DNA of 50,621 bases from JAYOFM01 sp038117225 (GTDB taxonomy: Bacteria; Pseudomonadota; Alphaproteobacteria; Rhodospirillales; Casp-alpha2): positions 1 through 50,621 of the forward strand of contig JAYOFM010000009.1 of assembly GCA_038117225.1 (NCBI GenBank), in the 5' to 3' direction. Shown in pieces: positions 24,095-31,968 of the stretch. Numbering within the stretch: the stretch's first letter is position 1; each line of letters begins with the position of its first letter. A program made the position numbers and the translations under genes. The notes under the pieces were generated by a model, which worked only from the letters and a program-made list of their open reading frames with translations, was not told the origin of the DNA and ran no database searches.

Positions 24095-25297
24095 ATGTTC
24101 GATCTGAGCGAAGACCAAATCCGTATCCGTGACGCCGCGCGCCGGCTTGCCGAGGATGTCATCAAGCCGCGCGCCGCCGAGATCGACCGCACCGAGGAGT
24201 ACCCGTGGCACAACGTGGAGTCCCTGGTCGAGGCCGGCTTCATGGGCATGACCATCCCGACGGAATGGGGCGGCCAGGGGGCGAGCTACCTGGACGCGGT
24301 CGTCGTCGTCGAGGAAATGGCCAAGGTCTGCGGAGTCACCGCGCGCATCGTCGTCGAGGCCAACATGGGCGCCATCGGCGCCATCATGCGCTTCGGCTCG
24401 GACGAACAGAAGAAACTGGCGTCCGAACTGGTGCTGGCCGGCGACAAACCGGCCATCTGCATCACCGAACCGGGCGCGGGCAGCGCCGCCACCGACATGA
24501 CCACCCGCGCCGTGAAAACCGGCGACGGCTATGTCATCAACGGCCGCAAGCATTGGATTACCGGCGGTGGGGTGTCGAAGCTTCATCTCATTTTTGCCCG
24601 GGTCATCGAAGACGGCGAGGACCAGGGCATCGGCGGCTTCATCGCCGTCCGTGGCGAGGCCGAGGGACTCAAGGTCGGCACCCGCGAACCGGCCATGGGC
24701 CTGCGCGGTATACCGGAAACCGAAATCATTCTCGACGACCTGGTGGTGCCGGCGTCGATGGCGCTAGTGCCGCCGGAAGGGCTGCGGCGCGGCTTCGCCG
24801 GACTGATGAATGCCTATAATTCGCAGCGTGTCGGCGCCGCGACGGTGGCGCTCGGCATCGCCGAAGGGGCCTATGAGAACGCCCTCGACTATGCCCAGAT
24901 GCGCGAGCAGTTCGGCCGTCCCATCGCCGAGTTCCAGGGCCTGCAATGGATGCTGGCCGACATGTCGACCGGGCTCGCCGCGGCGCAGACCATGGTCTAC
25001 CGCGCCGCCGCCAGCGCCGAGACGCAGCAGGGCGGCTTCCCGGAAATGCTGATCGCCGCCCAGGCCAAGATTCTGGCATCCGAAACCGCCATCAAGGTGA
25101 CATCGGACGCGCTGCAGGTGTTCGGCGCCGCCGGCTATTCCCGCAACCTGCCGATGGAACGCATGTACCGCGACGCCCGCATGTTCACCATCGGCGGCGG
25201 TACCGCGCAGGTGCTGCGGAATCTGGTGGCCTCGCGCATTCTCGAACGTAAATTGCCGCAGACCCGCGACGGCTATAGCAAGCTGGCCGTTCAATAG
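24095..25297 (+). CDS. Acyl-CoA dehydrogenase
   Basis: A 400-aa FAD enzyme of the acyl-CoA dehydrogenase family, which introduces the alpha-beta double bond into acyl-CoA and passes electrons to ETF. Motifs: MFDLSEDQIRIRDAARRLAE at the N-terminus, ICITEPGAGSAATDMTTRAV (substrate/FAD site), MGLRGIPETEIILDDL, FGRPIAEFQGLQWMLADM and the C-terminal MFTIGGGTAQVLRNLVASRI. The last reads IGGGT instead of YEGT, so the catalytic Glu is not at the MCAD position, as in several bacterial subfamilies. The ribosome site ggag is well placed. It is a likely single gene; chain-length preference is unknown. Confidence 0.93.
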   Translation: MFDLSEDQIRIRDAARRLAEDVIKPRAAEIDRTEEYPWHNVESLVEAGFMGMTIPTEWGGQGASYLDAVVVVEEMAKVCGVTARIVVEANMGAIGAIMRFGSDEQKKLASELVLAGDKPAICITEPGAGSAATDMTTRAVKTGDGYVINGRKHWITGGGVSKLHLIFARVIEDGEDQGIGGFIAVRGEAEGLKVGTREPAMGLRGIPETEIILDDLVVPASMALVPPEGLRRGFAGLMNAYNSQRVGAATVALGIAEGAYENALDYAQMREQFGRPIAEFQGLQWMLADMSTGLAAAQTMVYRAAASAETQQGGFPEMLIAAQAKILASETAIKVTSDALQVFGAAGYSRNLPMERMYRDARMFTIGGGTAQVLRNLVASRILERKLPQTRDGYSKLAVQ

Positions 25298-25371
25298 GCC
25301 GCCTTTCACCTATCCCGCCGGGCGGCTAAGGTCGCGCCGGGTCTGTTGTCGTTCGGAGGTTCGCCCGCACC

Positions 25372-27330
25372 ATGGTCATTCTCGGCCTTCATTTCGGCCA
25401 CGATGCCGCCGTTGCCGTCGTCATCGACGGGCAATTACAAGGCTACGTGCTGCGCGAGCGCTTCAATCGGGTGAAACATGCCATTGCCCTGTCGAGCACC
25501 GATATCGACCGCGCGCTCGCCATGGCCGGAGTGGCGTTGGCCGACGTGGAGCGCGTCGCCGTGACTTCGACCCAGAACGTGGAACTGGTGACCGGGTTGA
25601 TCGACGGTTTCGACCTTTCTTATGAATTGGAACCGCATGGCGACGAACCATCGCCGATGACGGATTTCATGGCCGCCGCACGGGTCGTGCCGGAACAGTT
25701 GTTGAGCCGCCAGTTGGAACATTTGTTCCGAACCGACGTCGACGAGGACACCCACCACCATCGATTCTATCGCGCCCTGTTCGCCGAGGTCGACGCGTTC
25801 AAGGCCGGCAATCTGGTGTCTGTCGGCTGCCTCGACGATTTCGGCAGCATCCCCGACTGGGCACCGGCGGGACTCGACGAAATCGCCGGGCGCCGTCTCG
25901 CCGACGTGGCGCGCGACGACGACGTGCGCCGGATGCTGCATTGCCCCGTCACCGCGACCCTCGGCGGGCGTGAGGTGCCGGGCTATTTCATCTTCCATCA
26001 CGCGGCGCATGCATCGGCGAGTTTCTATAGTTCCCCGTTCGAGCGCGCGGCGGTCCTGACCCACGACGGGTTCTTTTCCGGCCAGGGCTATCAGAGCGGT
26101 CTTTATTTTCTCGGCGAGGGCAACGCCATCCGGCCATTGGCGCCTCATCATTTGGCGCTCGGCGGTCTGTATGATTTCGTCGGCGTGCATCTCGGCCTCG
26201 GCGACATCGGGCCGGCGGGCAAGCTGATGGGCCTGGCGCCCTATGGCGAACCGGCGTTCTTCCGCGATGATTTCGTCGACAACTGGGTGACGCTGAAACA
26301 GCGTTTCGGCGAGGAACCGGCGGACGCCTGGCTGCGGCACTGCGTCAACGGCGCCAACGACGGCGGCTACGACATGGCGGCGATGGCCGATCCCAACGCC
26401 ATTACCCGGCCGGTCAACGCCGATATCGCCGCGTCGACGCAAAAACTGTTTGAGCAGACCCTGCTCAAGGCGACGCGGGGCCTGCACGGCCTGTGCGCCA
26501 ATGCCGGCGCGGCGGTCGACGCGCTGTGCCTGACCGGTGGCACCGCGCTCAACTGCCCAGCCAACAGCCGGGTGCTGGCCGACGGCCCCTTCGAGGATGT
26601 CTTCATCGAGCCCTATTGCGATGACGGCGGCCTCGCCATCGGCGCCGCGCTTTATGTCCATCACAACGTGCTCGATGCACCGCGCACGGTATCCGCCGAA
26701 CTGGTATCACCATATGTGGGTCCGATTTATGGCGACGCGGAAGTCGAAGCGGCCCTGACCGGCATCGATGGCATCGTCTCGGCACCCGAGGACGCGGCCG
26801 CCGCCGCCGCGGAAGATATAGCCGCGGACCGGGTCATCGCCTGGTTCGAGGGCGCCAGCGAGGCCGGACCGCGCGCGCTCGGCCATCGCTCAATCCTCGC
26901 CAATCCCGGCCCGGCCGCCAACTGGGGCCGCGTCAATGTCATCAAGGGGCGCGAGGCCTGGCGGCCGTTCGCGCCGGCGGTGTTGCAGGAAGACGCGGCG
27001 AAATGGTTTCGCGGCGCGCCGTCGCAGTCGCCCTATATGCTGTTCACCGCCGATGTGCTGTCGGATCAGCTGCCAGCGATCACCCACGTCGATGGATCGG
27101 CGCGAATTCAGACCGTGGACAAGGGCGCCGGCCGGTTCCGCGATGTGGTCGCCGGCGTCGGTCGCGCCACCGGGATGCCGGTGGTGCTCAATACCTCGTT
27201 CAACGGCCCCGGCGAGCCCATCGTCGAAACCCCCGCCGAGGCCCGTGCCTTCTTCGAGGCCGCCGCCATCGATTGTCTGTATGTCGAGGGTCGACGTGTC
27301 GCGCGTCCCCCATCCGTCGAGGACCGCTAA
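25372..27330 (+). CDS. Carbamoyltransferase, NodU/CmcH family
   Basis: A 652-aa protein of the NodU/CmcH/HypF-like family, which uses carbamoyl phosphate and ATP to place a carbamoyl group on a hydroxyl of a sugar, antibiotic or other small molecule. The ASKHA-type N-terminal domain begins with LHFGHDAAVAVV (His7, His10, Asp11 metal/nucleotide residues) and includes ALTHDGFFSGQGY-like and LALGGLYDFVG segments. The C-terminal half has the family signature EAGPRALGHRSILANPGP, REAWRPFAPAVLQED and VVLNTSFNGPGEPIVETP. It starts behind cggagg. The next gene begins at the base after its stop codon, implying one transcript. Confidence 0.92.
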   Translation: MVILGLHFGHDAAVAVVIDGQLQGYVLRERFNRVKHAIALSSTDIDRALAMAGVALADVERVAVTSTQNVELVTGLIDGFDLSYELEPHGDEPSPMTDFMAAARVVPEQLLSRQLEHLFRTDVDEDTHHHRFYRALFAEVDAFKAGNLVSVGCLDDFGSIPDWAPAGLDEIAGRRLADVARDDDVRRMLHCPVTATLGGREVPGYFIFHHAAHASASFYSSPFERAAVLTHDGFFSGQGYQSGLYFLGEGNAIRPLAPHHLALGGLYDFVGVHLGLGDIGPAGKLMGLAPYGEPAFFRDDFVDNWVTLKQRFGEEPADAWLRHCVNGANDGGYDMAAMADPNAITRPVNADIAASTQKLFEQTLLKATRGLHGLCANAGAAVDALCLTGGTALNCPANSRVLADGPFEDVFIEPYCDDGGLAIGAALYVHHNVLDAPRTVSAELVSPYVGPIYGDAEVEAALTGIDGIVSAPEDAAAAAAEDIAADRVIAWFEGASEAGPRALGHRSILANPGPAANWGRVNVIKGREAWRPFAPAVLQEDAAKWFRGAPSQSPYMLFTADVLSDQLPAITHVDGSARIQTVDKGAGRFRDVVAGVGRATGMPVVLNTSFNGPGEPIVETPAEARAFFEAAAIDCLYVEGRRVARPPSVEDR

Positions 27331-28956
27331 ATGTCCAACGTCGCCGATATCATCGCCCGTCGCCTCTATGAAGCCGGCTGCCGCCACGCCTTCGGCATCC
27401 CCGGTGGCGAAGTTCTGACCCTGATGCGGGCGCTGCAGGAAGCCGGCGTCGCCTTCCATCTGTGCAAGCACGAAAATGCCGGCGGCTTCATGGCGGAAGG
27501 CACGCATCACGCCGACCGCGCGCCGGCGGTGCTGCTGGCGACCGTCGGCCCGGGCGTCGTCAATGCGGTCAATACCGTCGCCAATGCCTGGCAGGACCAG
27601 GTGCCGATGATCTTCATTTCCGGCTGTGTCGACGCGGCGGAAGCGGTCACCTACACCCACCAGGTATTCGACCACACCGCCGTGCTGGCGCCGGTGACCA
27701 AGGCGTCGATGACGATCACCGCCGACGCCGTCGACGCCACCATCGACAAGGCCGTCGCCATCGCCATGGACGATCCGCCGGGCCCGGTGCACATCGACGT
27801 GCCGATCGGGATCGCCAAGGCCATCGCCGCCGACAGCGGGCGTACCCGCCGCGCCAAGCCGTCGCCGGTCGCCCCCGCCCCCGGCCCCGACCTGGACGCC
27901 GCCCGCGCCGCGCTGACCAAGGCCGACCGGCCGCTAATGATCGCCGGCGTCGATATCCTGCATCACGACGCGGCGCCGGAACTCTCGGATTTCTGTCGCC
28001 GCCTCGGCGTGCCGCTGATCACCTCCTACAAGGCCAAGGGTGTGCTGCCGGAAGACGACCCACTGGCGCTAGGCGGGCATGGTCTATCACCGAAATCTTT
28101 TGCCATCGTCAAGCCACTGATCGACCAGGCCGATGTCATCATCCTTGCCGGCTATGATCCCATCGAGATGCGGGTCGACTGGCGCAATGCCTGGATTCCC
28201 GGCAACGGCGACGGCGATGGACCGGTGGTCATCGAATTGGCGTCGCACGCCAATACCCACTACGTGCATCAGGCCAGCATTAATTTCGTCTGTCACGTGG
28301 GCGCCGGCCTCAAGATTCTCGGCGACCGGATCGAGATGGGAACCGTCTGGCCCGGCGGCGAGCCGGCGGCGACACGGGCCGCATTGCGCGAGGCGTTCCC
28401 GCGCGACGAGGTTTGGGGACCGGCGGCGGTCATCGACACCGTGCGGCAAACATTTCCGCGCGACGGCGTGGTCACCGTCGATACCGGGGCACACCGCATC
28501 CTGATCAGCCAGCAGTGGGAAAGCTACGCGCCGCGCACGTTGCTTCAGTCGACCGGCCTCTGCACCATGGGGGTGGCGTTGCCGATCGCCATCGGTCACA
28601 CGGTCGCCGACCCGTCGCGCCCCGTGCTCGCCTTCACCGGTGACGCCGGCATGGAAATGATTCTGGGCGAACTGGCGACGGCGCGCGATCTCGCCGTGCC
28701 GGTCATCGTTGTCGTCTTCGTCGATGAACAGTTAGCCCTGATCGAGATCAAGCAGCGCCGCGACGGACACGATAACCTGGGCGTCAACTTCGGGGGCACC
28801 AACTTCGCCGCCGTCGCCGAGGCCATGGGCGGCACCGGCGTTGTCGCGTCGAACCGTGGGGCGCTCGGCGACGCCGTGACGGCGGCGTTGGGTCGCGATG
28901 GATTCACGCTGATCGCCTGCCCCATCGGCCGCGAACCGTACGACGGCCGGTTCTAA
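27331..28956 (+). CDS. Thiamine diphosphate-dependent enzyme, acetolactate synthase-like
   Basis: A 541-aa enzyme of the acetohydroxyacid synthase/decarboxylase fold: Pyr domain with the catalytic Glu48 (CKHENAGGFMAEG), central domain (about 190-330, with IIAGYDPIEMRVDWR-like nucleotide-fold features) and the PP domain with the metal motif starting at GDAGMEMILGELATAR, where the usual Asn pair reads VFVDEQ. Small-molecule ThDP enzymes of this kind perform decarboxylation or carboligation of 2-oxo acids. It follows the carbamoyltransferase stop without any spacer and probably shares its pathway. It is not expected to be the housekeeping IlvB, as no small subunit is nearby. Confidence 0.9.
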   Translation: MSNVADIIARRLYEAGCRHAFGIPGGEVLTLMRALQEAGVAFHLCKHENAGGFMAEGTHHADRAPAVLLATVGPGVVNAVNTVANAWQDQVPMIFISGCVDAAEAVTYTHQVFDHTAVLAPVTKASMTITADAVDATIDKAVAIAMDDPPGPVHIDVPIGIAKAIAADSGRTRRAKPSPVAPAPGPDLDAARAALTKADRPLMIAGVDILHHDAAPELSDFCRRLGVPLITSYKAKGVLPEDDPLALGGHGLSPKSFAIVKPLIDQADVIILAGYDPIEMRVDWRNAWIPGNGDGDGPVVIELASHANTHYVHQASINFVCHVGAGLKILGDRIEMGTVWPGGEPAATRAALREAFPRDEVWGPAAVIDTVRQTFPRDGVVTVDTGAHRILISQQWESYAPRTLLQSTGLCTMGVALPIAIGHTVADPSRPVLAFTGDAGMEMILGELATARDLAVPVIVVVFVDEQLALIEIKQRRDGHDNLGVNFGGTNFAAVAEAMGGTGVVASNRGALGDAVTAALGRDGFTLIACPIGREPYDGRF

Positions 28957-29013
28957 CCTTCCCAGGGGTCTAGGATCGGGACTATTGTAAAGACATTCGA
29001 GGGGAGAGAACAC

Positions 29014-30382
29014 GTGGCCGTTGATAAGCTGGGCCTGACGTTCACCGCCTGCCTGCCGGAAACCGTCGATGCCTTCAACGAGGCCATGGACGATTACATG
29101 GTGTTCAGCGGCGAGCCCGTGGGCAAGTTGCTGACCATCGCCGAAATCGATCCGGATTTCGCCATGGGCTATTGCCTGACCGGATGTCTGCGCCTGTTCG
29201 GCGGAGTCAGCGCCGCGCATCAATCTGGAGTTGCGCGCCGCCAAGGCCCGGCGCAGCCGCGTCAGCTCGCGCGAACAGGCCCACATTGATGCCTTCGAAA
29301 TGGCGACCAGCGGCGAAATTTCCCGTGCCGGTAAGATGTGGGACGCCATCCTGGCCAAATACCCGCACGACATGATGGCCGCCAAGTGCGCGCACGAGAG
29401 CTACTATCTGGTCGGCGAAGTCGACAACATGAAGAAATCGGTGCTCGACATTTTGCCGGCATGGAACGAGACAGTGCCCTACTACGGTTTCCTGCTCGGC
29501 ATGGGCGCCTTCGGGTTGGAGGAGGCCGGTGACTACCGCGAGGCCGAGGAGATGGGCCGCAAGGCTCACGCCATCGAATCGCGCGATTGCTGGGCCGTGC
29601 ATGCGGTCGCCCATGTGATGCAGATGGAAGGCCGCTGCCAGGAAGGCATCGCGTGGATCGATGGCACCGCCGATGACTGGTCGGGCGCGGTCTGGTTGCG
29701 CGGTCATCTGTGGTGGCATCTCTGCCTGCAACTGATCGACGATGGCCAGATCGATCGCGTGCTGAAGATATACGACGATCACATATCCGACTGCGACAAG
29801 GACATGGTGACGCGGCTGATGGACTGTACGTCATTGCTGTGGCGGCTCGAGCTGCGCGGCGTCGACGTGGGATCGCGCTGGGACGGGTTGGTGGAAATGT
29901 GGATGTATCACATGGATGAACATGCCCTCGCCTTCACCGACGCGCATTTGGCGATGACCTTGGCGACGGCGGGCGGCGAAAAGAAGCTGGCGCGATTCCT
30001 GGAAAGCCAGCACGCCTTTATCGAGGGCAACAATTCCACCAACGCCAAGATCATCGATGAGATCGGCCGCGATCTATGTCGTGGCATGATCGCCTATGGC
30101 CGGAGTGACTACGATACGGCGGCAGATTGCATCTCCCCCATTCGCGATCACATCTGGAATATCGGCGGCAGCAACGCCCAGCGTGATGTCTTCCACGAAA
30201 CCCTGGCCAGCGCCTTCATAAAGGCCGGCCGTTACGAGGAAGCCCGCGCCTTCCTGGAGCCGACGGTGGAAAAATTGCCGACGACCGCTTTGCTGGAGAA
30301 TTTGGGCGATGCCCTGGCCGGTCTCGGTGACGCCTCGGGGGCCGAACAGGCCCTGGCGCGGGCGCGGGAATTGCGCCAATGA
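29014..30382 (+). pseudogene. TPR protein (TTC38-like), reading frame shifted near 29200-29219
   Basis: The gene opens with GTG at 29014 behind ggggagaga (MAVDKLGLTFTACLPETVDA) and runs in frame 1 through GYCLTGCLRLFGG. Homologous sequence then continues in frame 2 (INLELRAAKARRSRVSSREQ, AHIDAFEMATSGEISRAG) to TGA at 30380-30382. One extra base between about 29200 and 29219 explains the shift; the frame-1 reading stops at 29289. The intact product would be about 455 aa, with helical repeats and the TTC38-like core CWAVHAVAHVMQMEGRCQEG. TTC38 relatives are of unknown function. Either a recent mutation or a sequencing error; the frame-2 part has a late ATG at 29231. Confidence 0.75.
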
Positions 30383-30437
30383 TAGAGTCAGCGATGGAGC
30401 CGACATGGTGTTTGGAATATTCGGGAGACGATCGAAA

Positions 30438-30842
30438 ATGACCGACCGCATCGAAAAATCGGACGATGAATGGCGCAGCCAGCTGTCGGCGGAACAGTAC
30501 AAGGTGCTGCGTCAGCACGGCACCGAACGCGCCTTCACCGGCCGCCTGCACGACTGCAAGGATCCGGGTATCTATATCTGCGCCGGCTGCGGCCAGGAGT
30601 TGTTCGATTCGGCGACCAAATTCGATTCCGGTACTGGATGGCCCAGCTTCTATGCGCCGATTTCGGAAGACGCGGTCGGCGAGCAGGAAGATCATGGCCT
30701 GTTCATGACCCGCACGGAAGTCCATTGCGCGCGCTGCGACGGCCATTTGGGGCACGTCTTCCCCGACGGCCCGCAACCCACCGGCCTGCGCTACTGCATG
30801 AATTCCGTGTCCATGAAACTGCGGCCCAGGGACGACGGCTAA
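30438..30842 (+). CDS. msrB: Peptide-methionine (R)-S-oxide reductase
   Basis: A 134-aa MsrB that reduces the R form of methionine sulfoxide in proteins. Zinc ligands Cys48, Cys51 (ICAGCGQELF) and Cys97, Cys100 (HCARCDGHLGHVF) are present, as is catalytic Cys120 (LRYCMNSVSM). KFDSGTGWPSFYAPI is the substrate-binding signature. An ATG at 30405 with a better ribosome site (ggag) would add MVFGIFGRRSK; either start is possible. It is cytoplasmic by lack of a signal peptide. It follows the TPR gene by under 60 bp and converges with napC. Confidence 0.96.
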   Translation: MTDRIEKSDDEWRSQLSAEQYKVLRQHGTERAFTGRLHDCKDPGIYICAGCGQELFDSATKFDSGTGWPSFYAPISEDAVGEQEDHGLFMTRTEVHCARCDGHLGHVFPDGPQPTGLRYCMNSVSMKLRPRDDG

Positions 30843-30858
30843 GGTCCGACCGCCGACG

Positions 30859-31455
30859 TCAATTGGATGCCGGCACGCCGGCCATGTCGGGCAGCTTGTG
30901 GGCGATGCCCTTGTGGCAGTCGATGCAGGTTTTTTCCTTCGATGTGAGAAATTTTTCGTGCTGCTTGGCGGCGCGCTTCGACTGTTGCGTGAAATCCATG
31001 AAGTCGAAGTTGTGGCAGTTGCGGCATTCCAGTGAATCGTTGGCCTTGAAGCGCGCCCATTCGTGTTGCGCCAGTTCCAGCCGTTTATCGAGGAATTTCT
31101 CCCGCGTCGAGATGGTGCCGAAAATCTTGCCCCACACTTCCTTGGAGGCCTGGGTTTTGCGGGCGATCTTGTCGGTCCAGTTATGCGGCACGTGGCAATC
31201 CGGACAGGTGGCGCGAACGCCGGATCGATTGGTGTAATGGATGGTCGATTTCAGTTCGGCATAGACGTTGTTGCGCATCTCGTGGCAGCTGATGCAGAAG
31301 GCTTCCGTGTTGGTGATTTCCAATGCCGTGTTGAAGCCGCCCCAGAAAATGATGCCGGCAACGAAGCCGCCGATGGTGAGGAAACCGAGACTGAAGAACT
31401 TGCTCGGCGTGGTCAGCGTCGACCACAGGCGCTTGATGGTGTTCCCGAGCCGCAC
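30859..31455 (-). CDS. napC: Tetraheme cytochrome c, NapC/NirT family
   Basis: A 198-aa membrane-anchored quinol dehydrogenase that takes electrons from the quinol pool and feeds NapB/NapA. It has an N-terminal transmembrane anchor (FFSLGFLTIGGFVAGIIFWG) and four c-type heme motifs: FCISCHE, CPDCHVP, CRNCHNF and CIDCHKG, with axial-ligand His residues between them. It is the last gene of the nap operon, 3 nt after napB. Confidence 0.96.
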   Translation of the reverse strand: MRLGNTIKRLWSTLTTPSKFFSLGFLTIGGFVAGIIFWGGFNTALEITNTEAFCISCHEMRNNVYAELKSTIHYTNRSGVRATCPDCHVPHNWTDKIARKTQASKEVWGKIFGTISTREKFLDKRLELAQHEWARFKANDSLECRNCHNFDFMDFTQQSKRAAKQHEKFLTSKEKTCIDCHKGIAHKLPDMAGVPASN

Positions 31456-31458
31456 GGC

Positions 31459-31968
31459 TCATCCCCCCTTTTTGTCCTTGAGGCCCTCAATGATTCCATC
31501 CACGTCCTTGAACGTGTTGATAATCAACGGGCGAACGTCGCTCTGCGTCACGTGGCACTGATTGCAGAAGTAGCGCCGGGGCGACACCGTGGCGAGCACC
31601 TGACCATCCCGGTCCATGAAATGAGTGACGCTGATCATCGGCGCCTGGGATCGTGCAATGGCGGCGCGGGCGTGACAGGTCAGGCATTTGTTGGCATTGC
31701 GATCGACCTGATAGCCGCGAATGCTGTGCGGAATGGTCGGCGGCTGTTCCGGATAGTTGCGCGCGCGCTTGAGGTCCGTGTTGGATACCATGGCCATGGG
31801 CGGTGCCGGCGGCTCGCCGACGATGGGGCTGGCGCGCAGATTGGCGATTGGCTCCTCGGCGGTGGCCGGGTCCGCGGACACAATGACGGCAAACACCAGG
31901 AGAAGCGCGATGGCGGCGAGCGCCGGCGTTCTGAACCTGCTCAGGCAGCGACGATCTTGATGGCGCAT
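31459..31968 (-). CDS. napB: Periplasmic nitrate reductase small subunit, diheme cytochrome c
   Basis: A 169-aa exported diheme cytochrome, electron donor to NapA. A signal peptide (TPALAAIALLLVFAVIVSAD) precedes the mature part. The two heme motifs are CLTCHARA and CNQCHVTQ, each with the surrounding NapB context (YPEQPPTIPHSIRGYQVDRN; RRYFCNQCHVTQSDVRPLI). Its start lies inside the last 28 bp of napA in another frame, so translation is probably coupled. Confidence 0.96.
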   Translation of the reverse strand: MRHQDRRCLSRFRTPALAAIALLLVFAVIVSADPATAEEPIANLRASPIVGEPPAPPMAMVSNTDLKRARNYPEQPPTIPHSIRGYQVDRNANKCLTCHARAAIARSQAPMISVTHFMDRDGQVLATVSPRRYFCNQCHVTQSDVRPLIINTFKDVDGIIEGLKDKKGG

